The notes beneath the pieces are model-generated. The model was not told where the DNA came from, searched no databases, and saw only the letters and a program-made list of their open reading frames with translations. Made by a program: the position numbers and the translations under genes. A stretch of 64,000 nt of DNA from Clostridiales bacterium S5-A14a (lineage in GTDB: Bacteria; Bacillota; Clostridia; Peptostreptococcales; Anaerovoracaceae), in assembly GCA_000758905.1 (NCBI GenBank), contig JRNA01000017.1, forward strand, positions 62,001-126,000. Direction: 5' to 3'. How positions within the stretch are numbered: position 1 is the stretch's first letter; each line of letters begins with the position of its first letter. Of the stretch, positions 44,535 to 53,055 are shown piece by piece.

Positions 44535-47108
44535 ATGTATTACAACAAAGACGCCATGGAAGTAATGACTGAACTTTCAACAAGTTTAAATGGTCTTTCA
44601 CAGAAGCAAATCAGCGCTAACCGCAAAAAATACGGTTCCAATAAAATTGAAGAAAAGCAAAAGAAATCCGTGTTTGAGATATTCCTTGATCAGTTTAAGG
44701 ATCTCCTCGTTATCATCCTCATAATAGCTGCAATAATTTCTATGATAACAGGAAGCTACGAGAGCACTGCGGTAATTATTGCCGTCCTCATATTAAACGC
44801 AGTTTTAGGCACTGTGCAATATTTTAAGGCCGAGCAATCTCTCAAAAGTCTCAAGAGTATGTCATCCCCAAATGCAAAGGTCATAAGGGACGGCCACAAA
44901 ATAGAGGTGCCTGCTGAGGATCTCGTTGTTGGTGATATATTTACACTCGAAGCGGGCGACATCGTTCCTGGAGATGGCAGAATCATTGAAAACTATTCAC
45001 TAAAGGTTAACGAGAGTGCTCTAACCGGTGAATCTGAAAGCGTTGAAAAGCAGTCAGGCACATTAAATGCAAATAATCCTGATAATCCCGATGGAAAGGT
45101 TGCACTCGGTGATCAACTCAATATGGTCTTTTCAGGTTCTCTAATAACATATGGTAGAGCAACCGTAGTCTGTACCGCTGTTGGATCAAAAGCACAACTC
45201 GGTTTAATTGCTGACATGATCAGCAACGCCGAAGAAAAAAAGACACCTCTTCAGGTGACCATGGATAACTTCTCAAAGAAGCTTTCCATCGGTATAATTA
45301 TTCTCTCTATACTCGTATTTGCACTCAACATTTACAGACATATGCCAATTCTGGATTCGCTACTATTTGCTGTAGCGCTAGCTGTTGCGGCAATCCCAGA
45401 AGCTTTGTCATCGATAATAACTATTTCTCTTGCCATCGGCACCAAACGCATGGCTGAGGAGAATGCAATAATTAAGGAGTTATCAGCTGTAGAAGGCCTA
45501 GGCTCCGTATCCATTATCTGTTCAGACAAGACCGGAACTTTGACCCAAAACAAAATGACTGTCGAGGATACTTATATTCTTCCATCTGCATCTGAAAAGA
45601 TGTTCAAACTAGCATCAGTTCTATGCAACGATACAACAATAACAGATGAGGGTTATCTTGGGGATCCCACAGAAACTGCTCTCGTGGAATACTATGTCAA
45701 AGAAGGTGGCAATTATGATGAGATTCGCACAAAATATCCACGATTTGCGGAGATTCCTTTCGATTCTAACCGTAAACTCATGTCAACGTATCATGACATA
45801 GATGGAGAAACTGTTTTGTTCACCAAGGGTGCTCTTGACGTCCTGCTCAGCAGGACCATCAACCTTTCGGAAGACGAGCGAAAGGCGATTGAGGCCCTCA
45901 ATCAAGATTGGTCATCTCAGGGTCTGCGTGTGCTTGCTTTTGCGAAGAAGAAGATCGAGGGCCTTGTCAAGAGCACCGAGGCAGAGCTTGATCTTGAATA
46001 TGAGCATAATCTAGAATTTCTTGGCCTAATGGCAGAGATGGATCCACCGAGAGAAGAATCCTTTGAAGCCGTTGCGGAATGTAGGCGTGCAGGGATTAAA
46101 CCTATCATGATAACAGGTGACCACAAAATCACGGCCTCGGCAATTGCGAAACGAATTGGAATTATGGAAGAAGGAGACATTGCCATTACAGGTCCTGAAC
46201 TCGATGAAATGAGCCAGGACGAACTCATGAGCAAGCTTGAGAAAATCTCGCTGTATGCAAGGGTTTCTCCGAGCAACAAAATTAGGATTGTCAAAGCTTG
46301 GCAATCTCTCGGTCATATAGTAGCAATGACTGGAGATGGTGTAAACGATGCGCCAGCTCTTAAGAGCGCAGATGTCGGTGTCGCTATGGGAATAACCGGC
46401 ACTGACGTTTCCAAAGATGCTGCAAGCATGATTTTGACAGATGACAATTTTGCAACGATTGTAAAATCAGTCCTTAACGGAAGAAATATATATGCTAATA
46501 TTAAGAACTCTATTTTGTTCCTACTATCGGGCAATATGGCTGGCATCTTCGTTGTTTTGGCGACGGCATTGCTTGCACTTCCTACACCTTTTACAGCCGT
46601 TCATCTTTTATTTATAAATCTTTTGACGGACTCGCTGCCTGCCCTCGCAATTAACATGGAGCCTATGAACAAAGCTCTGATCAACGAAACTCCTCGTCCT
46701 CGAAATGAGAATGTCATTACAGGAGCGAATTTTGTTCAGATTATTCTTCAGGGTGCCCTCATCGGTGGCGCGACTCTTGGAGCATTCTATATTGGGCTTG
46801 CAAATGAGGGTAATTACGGTGCTATGACAATGGCGTTCGCAACCCTTTGTCTTGCAAGGCTTTGGCATGGGTTTAACAGCAGAGGCAAGGAATCCATCTT
46901 CACACTTGGCCTATTCACTAATATGGCCGTCGTTGGAGCTTGGTTCGCTGGAGCCTGTCTTCTCGGAGCCGTGCTCTTTGTCCCTGTATTACAAAGTCCG
47001 TTTACAATTGATCCGCTCAGGACTATTGACGTAATTTACATTGTTGGACTTTCACTCATACCTACCATTATTATTCAGATGGCCAAGGCTGCATTTGTCA
47101 GAAGCTAG
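44535..47108 (+). CDS. P-type Ca2+-transporting ATPase (SERCA-like)
   Basis: An 857-residue P2-type cation pump. The N-terminal cation-ATPase domain precedes the TGES loop (TGESESVEK), the phosphorylation site DKTGTLTQNK with D331, KGALDVLL in the nucleotide domain, and TGDGVNDAPAL. The fourth-helix motif VAAIPEAL matches bacterial Ca2+ pumps of the LMCA1 type. AAGGAG lies five bases before the ATG. It probably exports Ca2+ from the cytosol. Confidence 0.92.
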   Translation: MYYNKDAMEVMTELSTSLNGLSQKQISANRKKYGSNKIEEKQKKSVFEIFLDQFKDLLVIILIIAAIISMITGSYESTAVIIAVLILNAVLGTVQYFKAEQSLKSLKSMSSPNAKVIRDGHKIEVPAEDLVVGDIFTLEAGDIVPGDGRIIENYSLKVNESALTGESESVEKQSGTLNANNPDNPDGKVALGDQLNMVFSGSLITYGRATVVCTAVGSKAQLGLIADMISNAEEKKTPLQVTMDNFSKKLSIGIIILSILVFALNIYRHMPILDSLLFAVALAVAAIPEALSSIITISLAIGTKRMAEENAIIKELSAVEGLGSVSIICSDKTGTLTQNKMTVEDTYILPSASEKMFKLASVLCNDTTITDEGYLGDPTETALVEYYVKEGGNYDEIRTKYPRFAEIPFDSNRKLMSTYHDIDGETVLFTKGALDVLLSRTINLSEDERKAIEALNQDWSSQGLRVLAFAKKKIEGLVKSTEAELDLEYEHNLEFLGLMAEMDPPREESFEAVAECRRAGIKPIMITGDHKITASAIAKRIGIMEEGDIAITGPELDEMSQDELMSKLEKISLYARVSPSNKIRIVKAWQSLGHIVAMTGDGVNDAPALKSADVGVAMGITGTDVSKDAASMILTDDNFATIVKSVLNGRNIYANIKNSILFLLSGNMAGIFVVLATALLALPTPFTAVHLLFINLLTDSLPALAINMEPMNKALINETPRPRNENVITGANFVQIILQGALIGGATLGAFYIGLANEGNYGAMTMAFATLCLARLWHGFNSRGKESIFTLGLFTNMAVVGAWFAGACLLGAVLFVPVLQSPFTIDPLRTIDVIYIVGLSLIPTIIIQMAKAAFVRS

Positions 47109-47140
47109 AACAAACCGAAAAACGATCATCATAAAATATT

Positions 47141-47178
47141 TAAAGGCGAAGGATTCATAGAGTCTTTCGCCTTTTATT
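47141..47178 (+). terminator. Terminator of the Ca2+ ATPase gene
   Basis: AAAGGCGAA pairs with TTCGCCTTT; a T-rich tail follows about 40 nt after the stop. Confidence 0.82.
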
Positions 47179-47199
47179 TTGCAATATCTAAGTTTGCCG

Positions 47200-47253
47200 A
47201 TAGTTATGGTTTAAAATATAGTTATGATTTAGAATATGGTTATGATTTAGAGT
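47200..47253 (+). repeat. Three 18-bp tandem repeats
   Basis: Units of the form AT(A/G)GTTATG(A/G)TTTA(A/G)A(A/G)T at 47200, 47218 and 47236. Downstream, TTATTTCAGAAAAT occurs twice between 47284 and 47351. Confidence 0.8.
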
Positions 47254-47363
47254 TCTGTACCTGAAATTCCTTCGATTTTCACCCTTTATTTCAGAAAATA
47301 AGGTTTTATTGAAATAAGACATCATAAATTCTTTTCTTATTTCAGAAAATTGAATTTAATTAT

Positions 47364-47405
47364 AAAAAAAGAGCTATACCGAACTTAGATCATTCGTCAT
47401 AGCTC
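47364..47405 (-). terminator. Terminator of tRNA-Leu
   Basis: Minus strand: GAGCTAT pairs with ATAGCTC and is followed by seven T residues, starting seven bases after the tRNA. Confidence 0.85.
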
Positions 47406-47411
47406 CTTATT

Positions 47412-47496
47412 TGGTGCGGTCAAAGGGATTTGAACCCCCATGAGTTTCCTCACACGGACCTGAACCGTGCGCGTCTGCCAATTCCGCCATGACCGC
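47412..47496 (-). tRNA. tRNA-Leu (CAG)
   Basis: Class II tRNA with a long variable arm. Acceptor GCGGTCA pairs with TGACCGC; discriminator A and encoded CCA. Anticodon loop TTCAGGT gives CAG. Confidence 0.95.
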
Positions 47497-47538
47497 ACAC
47501 TCTTCGAATTAAGCTAGCAAACTTAACACGACTTAAAC

Positions 47539-47567
47539 AGTATACTAAAATTATTCCTAATTTTCAA
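47539..47567 (-). promoter_or_regulatory. Promoter of tRNA-Leu (CAG)
   Basis: Minus strand: -35 TTGAAA (47562-47567), 17-bp spacer, -10 TATACT (47539-47544). Confidence 0.65.
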
Positions 47568-47586
47568 TATCCAGGAAAAATTTTTC

Positions 47587-49029
47587 TTATTTATCCATAA
47601 TGTGCCGTGCAAGGATGACTCCACTTGCTGATGCCTGGGACAGCGAATGTGTGAGGCCGGAGCCGTCACCTATAGCATAGAGATTCGGAATTTTGGTTTG
47701 CATATTCTCATCAACTGGCACCTTTGAATTATAGAATTTTACCTCAACGCCATAAAGCAAAGTATCTTCATTTGCCGTGCCCGGTGCTATTTTGTCGAGG
47801 GCATAAATCATCTCGATAATGCTGTCGAGCTGTCTTTTGGGGATAACGAGGCTGAGGTCGCCAGGCGTTGCTTCAAGTGTCGGACGCGTAAAACACTTTT
47901 CCATCCTCCTGGCACTGCTCCTCCTGCCTTTTTCAAGGTCTCCAAATCTCTGAAGTAGGACACCGCCACCTAGCATGTTTGAAAGCCTGGCAATAGATTC
48001 CCCATATTCGTTGCTGTCGTCAAATGGCTCCGTAAACTTATTTGTTACGAGAAGTGCAAAGTTTGTATTTTCGGAATGCAACTTAGGATCAGCATAGCTA
48101 TGTCCATTTACAGTAATTATACCATTTGTATTTTCGGACACAACGTGGCCATAAGGATTCATGCAGAAAGTCCTCACCATGTCATTATACCGATCTGTTT
48201 TATAGACTATTTTGCTCTCATAGACGTCATCCGTTATTGCCTTAAAAACTTCGGCAGGAAGCTCGACTCTGACACCAATGTCAACCCTGTTTTTTTCCTG
48301 CGGAATATCAAATTTGGAACAGACCCCTCCAATCCACTTGGATCCTGAGCGACCCGTAGCCATGACTAATTTCTCGCAGGTATAATCTCCCTTGTTTGTG
48401 TGTAGCAGAAAGCCACCACCGCCTAGAAGATCAATGGTTTCGCATGCAGTGTAAAATTCAAACTCAATTTGAGGTGTTACATAATCATACATATTGTGAA
48501 GTATTTTGATGTTCCTATCTGTTCCAAGATGTCTCACCTTTGCAGATAGCAGGTGCAAGTTATTTTGCAAGCATTTAGTCTTGAGATCAGTGTCCGCAGT
48601 CGAATAAAGCCTCGCCTCTGATCCGCCCATTGAACAAAGCACAGAGTCAACATACTCCATCATCTCCATTGCTTTGTCGTAGCCAACAACCTTGTGAAGA
48701 TCACCGCCGAATTCTGTAGTGATATTATATTTCCCGTCGGACAAAGTACCTGCGCCACCGTAGCCGTTCATTATATGGCATGGATTGCACCTGATGCATT
48801 TTGGCGTTTTGCCCAGTTTAATCGGGCAGTTCCTGCGTTCAAGAGGCGCACCGCGATCAATTACTAGCACTTTCCCCTTATAGCCATTTTTGCATAGCTC
48901 GTATGAGGCGAAAACACCACCGGCACCTGCGCCGACAATAATAACATCATAATCTTTTGTTGTAGCCTTATTTGGAGCATCATTATTCGCAGCAGCATCT
49001 TTTGTTTTAATCAATTTAGTTGCATTCAT
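47587..49029 (-). CDS. FAD-dependent dehydrogenase-like protein (COG2509 type)
   Basis: A 480-residue flavoprotein. After a 26-residue low-complexity start comes the FAD-binding motif VIIVGAGAGGVFASYEL. It is followed by a cysteine cluster C68, C78, C81, C84 (KCIRCNPCHIMNGYGGAG), typical of the COG2509 family. The C-terminal NLYAIGDGSGLTHSLSQA block is the second FAD region. Family function is unknown; the cysteines could bind a metal or be redox-active. No clear ribosome site at this ATG, but no other start exists before residue 87. Confidence 0.85.
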   Translation of the reverse strand: MNATKLIKTKDAAANNDAPNKATTKDYDVIIVGAGAGGVFASYELCKNGYKGKVLVIDRGAPLERRNCPIKLGKTPKCIRCNPCHIMNGYGGAGTLSDGKYNITTEFGGDLHKVVGYDKAMEMMEYVDSVLCSMGGSEARLYSTADTDLKTKCLQNNLHLLSAKVRHLGTDRNIKILHNMYDYVTPQIEFEFYTACETIDLLGGGGFLLHTNKGDYTCEKLVMATGRSGSKWIGGVCSKFDIPQEKNRVDIGVRVELPAEVFKAITDDVYESKIVYKTDRYNDMVRTFCMNPYGHVVSENTNGIITVNGHSYADPKLHSENTNFALLVTNKFTEPFDDSNEYGESIARLSNMLGGGVLLQRFGDLEKGRRSSARRMEKCFTRPTLEATPGDLSLVIPKRQLDSIIEMIYALDKIAPGTANEDTLLYGVEVKFYNSKVPVDENMQTKIPNLYAIGDGSGLTHSLSQASASGVILARHIMDK

Positions 49030-49076
49030 AGTACTTTAAATCTATTAAACTCCCGAAACATTCCCTTAAAAACCAT

Positions 49077-49103
49077 AAAAAGGCACCATAAACCAGGTGC
49101 CTC
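49077..49103 (-). terminator. Terminator after the DUF1292 gene
   Basis: Minus strand: GGCACC, 8-nt loop, GGTGCC, then five T residues. Confidence 0.85.
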
Positions 49104-49131
49104 AACATACAAAATATTAAATTGAATTGTC

Positions 49132-49434
49132 CTAGTTCAGAACCTCATCCGTTTCATCTTCGGCCATGATCTCATCAAATGTCTTAACAACATCCTCAAA
49201 CAGCTTATCGTCGGTGATGTCTATAAGTTCAAATTCCACGCCCTCGTCATCGCTAGAAACTTCTTTATATCCATAAATATAAATATCGTCAGAATCATCA
49301 AGCGGAATCAAAGCCATGTACTCATTGCCCTCATGATCAAACGTCCCCATAATTTCGCACTCGATGCTGCCATCCTCAAACTCCAATGTCAAAACATCAT
49401 CCTCGTTTATCATATCTTTTTCTTTATCGTTCAT
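49132..49434 (-). CDS. DUF1292-family small acidic protein
   Basis: A 100-residue acidic protein. The DUF1292 core is TLEFEDGSIECEIMGTFDHE followed by the YMALIPLDDSDDIYIYGYKE-like block. The C-terminal ~35 residues are rich in Asp and Glu. Homologues (YrzB type) are widespread in Firmicutes, often near ruvX/alaS; function unknown. GGAGG precedes the ATG. It has its own promoter and terminator. Confidence 0.88.
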   Translation of the reverse strand: MNDKEKDMINEDDVLTLEFEDGSIECEIMGTFDHEGNEYMALIPLDDSDDIYIYGYKEVSSDDEGVEFELIDITDDKLFEDVVKTFDEIMAEDETDEVLN

Positions 49435-49498
49435 CTAAATTTCCTCCATGAAACGTATTGAATTTCAAATCGCTGATGAAATTCATTTAACTACTGAT

Positions 49499-49527
49499 AC
49501 TATAACATTTTTAGAGTTATATTTCAA
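49499..49527 (-). promoter_or_regulatory. Promoter of the DUF1292 gene
   Basis: Minus strand: -35 TTGAAA (49522-49527), 17-bp spacer, -10 TATAGT (49499-49504). Confidence 0.65.
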
Positions 49528-49620
49528 ACAAAATAACTTTCTAAGCAAAATTTGCTTTTTTGTAACATAGGCAATCTGTATAATTGCCATTTTCCTCAGT
49601 TATTCTCAAGCTACTCTCAG

Positions 49621-51513
49621 CTATTTTGTGCCAAAAAATTCCCGAATCGCCTCGGCATTGCTCTCACTGATTCCCTGCACCTTCTCAAGTTCCTCAACTG
49701 ACGCAGATTTTATGGCATCGATGGATTCAAATTGAGCAAGTAGAGCATTTCGCTTAACTGGGCCAATCCCCTTAATTTCGTCGAGCACAGAACCGATGGA
49801 ATGCCTTCCCCTTAATTTCCTGTGATAATCTATCGCAAACCTGTGGACTTCTTCCTGAATCCTGCCGCAGTATTTGAACAAAACAGGTGTCTCCGCAAGT
49901 GAAATCTCGCGTCCGTCCTCAAATACCATCCGCTCGGTGCGGTGATTGTCATCCTTTGCAAGCCCAACTAATGGAATATTTATACCGAGGGCATCCAAAA
50001 TCGTTTTCGCCGCCGAAACTTGACCAGCACCACCATCCATGAAAATTATGTCTGGCATCTTGATGAATCCTTTGTCCCCGGACTGCGCACGCCTGAATCG
50101 CCTATATAAAACCTCTTGAAGGCTACCATAATCATCGTGTGCATTAGCAGTTCTAATTTTAAATCGCCTATAGTCTTTCTTAACCGGCTTCAAGCCCTGA
50201 AACACCACCATCGCGCCGACCGTATCAATCCCGTTCGTATTTGATATGTCATATGCCTCAACCCTGAACCCATTTACAGGCGGAGTAAAATCGCTAGATA
50301 TTTGTTGTAAAACTCCCGACATTGCTTCAGCGAGAGAATCTTCCTTCTCACGCGTGCCCTCAGCCTTCAAATTTATCGTGTTGATGAGCTGATCTCTGTC
50401 TCGCCTTGCCATATCAAGAAGTTTCCTCTTCACACCCTTCTTCGGCGTAAAAATTCTCACCCTTCGTGAGTCATTCGACAAAAATTCTTCTATCAGTTCC
50501 TTCTCAGGAATCTCCTTTTCAATCAAAATTTCTCGCGGAACATTCGCCCACTGGCTGTAGTACTGTTTTAAGAAGCTCCCGACGATTTCTTCGTGCGAAT
50601 CCCCCTCTTCTGCTGCAATCTCAAAAGTGTCACGTCCGCTGAGTTTCCCGCTTCTCACAGAAAATACAACAACAAAATACTGCTCTCCGGCAACAAGCGG
50701 CAGCACGAGGTCGAGGTCATCGTCATTTATCATAGTAACCCGCTGAATCTGGCTAAGAGATTGCAAATCTTTGATCAAATCCCTGTAATGAGCCGCCTCC
50801 TCAAATTCCATTCGCTCAGAGGCCGACTTCATCAGTTCCTCCAGATTTCTGCGCAGCGTCGAGGTCCTACCTCGAAGAAATTCAAGGACCTCCTCTATTT
50901 TGTTGCGGTATTCCTCTTTATCAACCGTGCCCAGGCAGACTCCGGGGCATACGTTGATGTGATAGTTGAGGCAGGGTCTAAAATCATCCGGAAAAGATTG
51001 GAGATTGCACCTTTTTAGCTTGAACGCCCTGTTTATAAACTCTACGATTCTATTCACAGCACCGACATCACTGTAGGGGCCAAAATATTTGTTGCCGTCG
51101 TTTTTCAGAATGCGCGTCTTGAGAATGCGCGGATAATCCTCATTCGTTGTGATCACTATGTATGGGTAAGTTTTGTCGTCTCTGAGCAAAACATTGTACT
51201 TCGGCATATAACGCTTTATTAGGTTGTTTTCGAGAACCAAAGCTTCCATCTCGCTGCTGCAAGTGATCCACTCAAAATCCGCGATATTCGAAACGAGTGC
51301 CCGCGTCTTCGGATTTGTATGAGAAGATTTCTGGAAGTATTGACGCACGCGATTTTTCAGTGAAATAGCCTTCCCAACATAAATTACCTGACCAAGTCTA
51401 TCTTTATGCAGGTAGACACCAGGGAGATCAGGTAATTTCTTTAAATTCTCTTCTATTCTATTGTTAATTTTATTCTCGACTTGGTTGTTATCAGAGTTAC
51501 CGGACTTTCTCAT
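49621..51513 (-). CDS. uvrC: UvrABC system protein C
   Basis: Makes both incisions in nucleotide excision repair. The 630-residue protein has the N-terminal GIY-YIG nuclease (LPGVYLHKDRLGQVIYVGKA), a UVR motif (~210-245), a cysteine-bearing central region, an RNase H-like C-terminal nuclease (FRVEAYDISNTNG, DGGAGQVSAAK) and helix-hairpin-helix repeats (IKGIGPVKRNALLAQF). Its ATG overlaps the stop of the DacA-like gene by four bases, so the two are translationally coupled. Confidence 0.96.
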   Translation of the reverse strand: MRKSGNSDNNQVENKINNRIEENLKKLPDLPGVYLHKDRLGQVIYVGKAISLKNRVRQYFQKSSHTNPKTRALVSNIADFEWITCSSEMEALVLENNLIKRYMPKYNVLLRDDKTYPYIVITTNEDYPRILKTRILKNDGNKYFGPYSDVGAVNRIVEFINRAFKLKRCNLQSFPDDFRPCLNYHINVCPGVCLGTVDKEEYRNKIEEVLEFLRGRTSTLRRNLEELMKSASERMEFEEAAHYRDLIKDLQSLSQIQRVTMINDDDLDLVLPLVAGEQYFVVVFSVRSGKLSGRDTFEIAAEEGDSHEEIVGSFLKQYYSQWANVPREILIEKEIPEKELIEEFLSNDSRRVRIFTPKKGVKRKLLDMARRDRDQLINTINLKAEGTREKEDSLAEAMSGVLQQISSDFTPPVNGFRVEAYDISNTNGIDTVGAMVVFQGLKPVKKDYRRFKIRTANAHDDYGSLQEVLYRRFRRAQSGDKGFIKMPDIIFMDGGAGQVSAAKTILDALGINIPLVGLAKDDNHRTERMVFEDGREISLAETPVLFKYCGRIQEEVHRFAIDYHRKLRGRHSIGSVLDEIKGIGPVKRNALLAQFESIDAIKSASVEELEKVQGISESNAEAIREFFGTK

Positions 51514-53021
51514 ATATTCCAGCCCCTCCTACGCCTATCTTCTTCAATTTCAATCTGGCGAAGTGCCTTTTGATAAGCCAGCTGCCTCCTTCTTCTGGCA
51601 GCCCTTCTCCTCATTTGCGCAATCTTTATTCTAATGTAAATATATAATATAATCAGCAACAAAATAGCGGACACTATGAGCACCGTGCCGAGATTGGATA
51701 TTCCGATTTTCGAAGGGAGCCAGCCAGTTCCAATGTCCTCATTGATTATAATAGGTATTTTGTTGACAGGATCATCAGCTACGCTAATCGTGTAAGTTCC
51801 AACCTGTGTGCCTTTTTTGATAGGAGCCTTTAGTTTTTCGTCCATATCTACGGTGCCGCTGATCAGTTCCTTCGAGCCTTGCTCCGGCAGATATGCATAT
51901 CCATCATCCGATGCATAAGCATTCACCCTCGTCTTCTCGCCGCCCTTTATATATGCCTTGTCAACCTTCTCGCCCTTTGAAATCACCTTGATACCACGGA
52001 CACAAGACACTGCATAATCAATCAATTTTTTTGCATCTTTTTCGCGCGTCTTATTTTTCGGAGAACCCATCACGGCAAGAACAAGTTTTAGCCCCTTATA
52101 ATTATACGACATTAGAACGGAGCCCTCTTCTTCCGAACCTCCGTCACCTTTCTGAATAGCTATAATATTTTTGTCCTTTAAAATTTCAGGGTTCTGATTC
52201 GTGAGCGTCCACGCATCGTTCATATTAGTAGCCTTCATTTTGTGTTTCTTGGCGGACGAAATCTTCCTAAATATATCATTTGACGATGCAACCTTCATGA
52301 TTTGCATCATGTCATTGGCAGTTGAATAGTGGTCTTCCTCAGGCGTGCCAACAGGGTTTGTAAAATGAGTTTCCCTGCAACCCATATTCTTGACCATATC
52401 ATTCATCATGTTTACAAATTTGGCTTGATCGCCCCCAGAAACTGCCTCGGACAGCGCGTAAGTAGCATCGCTACTGTTTGCCATCAGAGAACCATAAATA
52501 AGGTTTTCGACCGTAATCTTCTCGCCTTCCTTGAGCCCCATTGGACCGCCGTAGCTTGCTGCCTTTGCCGAAACCTCGACTTCTGTGCTCAGCTGTAGAT
52601 TTTGAATCGCCAAAATAACTGTAATAATTTTGGTCGTTGTCAGAGGTGCAACTCTGCTCCTTGACTTCTGCTCGAAAAGCACTTCGCCCGTGTTCTCACA
52701 GTACAAAACCCCTGACGTTGAAGAGATTGATGGTTTCTTCGACGATTTATCTTTCTTCGTGGATTTGCCCTTCTTAGATTTCTCAGACTTCTTCTTATTT
52801 TTTTCAGATTTCTTGGATTTATTTTGTTTGGCAGCTGTTAGACCTGCACTCGAGGCTTTGCTTTTGCCATCCTCAAAACTCACGCCGCCGCCATCTCTTG
52901 CTGAAATTGCAAAAGCCGGGTTCAATTCCATCACAGCAAAAACCAAAACAAGGACCACTACTAACGTGGCCCTAGTCATTCTGTTGATCGCTCTGCTGAA
53001 AAAAGCTGCTTTTAACTCCAT
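51510..53021 (-). CDS. DacA/PBP5-family protein with degenerate catalytic motifs (probable pseudo-enzyme)
   Basis: A 503-residue serine-type D-Ala-D-Ala carboxypeptidase homologue. It has a signal segment (~17-38), a Lys/Ser-rich linker (~65-96), the peptidase-like domain (~98-330), a C-terminal beta domain, a membrane segment (~447-467) and an Arg-rich cytosolic tail. The three catalytic motifs are changed: SxxK is T128-T-T-K131, SxN is N182-S-S184, and KTG is Q290-K-G292. The fold markers around them (GLKEGEKITVENLIYGSL, NPVGTPEEDHYSTANDMMQI in two blocks) are kept. It is likely inactive and may bind wall material. Confidence 0.85.
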   Translation of the reverse strand: MELKAAFFSRAINRMTRATLVVVLVLVFAVMELNPAFAISARDGGGVSFEDGKSKASSAGLTAAKQNKSKKSEKNKKKSEKSKKGKSTKKDKSSKKPSISSTSGVLYCENTGEVLFEQKSRSRVAPLTTTKIITVILAIQNLQLSTEVEVSAKAASYGGPMGLKEGEKITVENLIYGSLMANSSDATYALSEAVSGGDQAKFVNMMNDMVKNMGCRETHFTNPVGTPEEDHYSTANDMMQIMKVASSNDIFRKISSAKKHKMKATNMNDAWTLTNQNPEILKDKNIIAIQKGDGGSEEEGSVLMSYNYKGLKLVLAVMGSPKNKTREKDAKKLIDYAVSCVRGIKVISKGEKVDKAYIKGGEKTRVNAYASDDGYAYLPEQGSKELISGTVDMDEKLKAPIKKGTQVGTYTISVADDPVNKIPIIINEDIGTGWLPSKIGISNLGTVLIVSAILLLIILYIYIRIKIAQMRRRAARRRRQLAYQKALRQIEIEEDRRRRGWNI

Positions 53022-53055
53022 AAATCCTTACTCTCTTTGAAAATTCTCTACAATT

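Noticed and set aside
51510-53021. DacA-like gene as a frameshifted or decayed pseudogene
   Set aside because: The frame is intact from signal peptide to C-terminal tail with normal length and an overlapping coupled neighbour.
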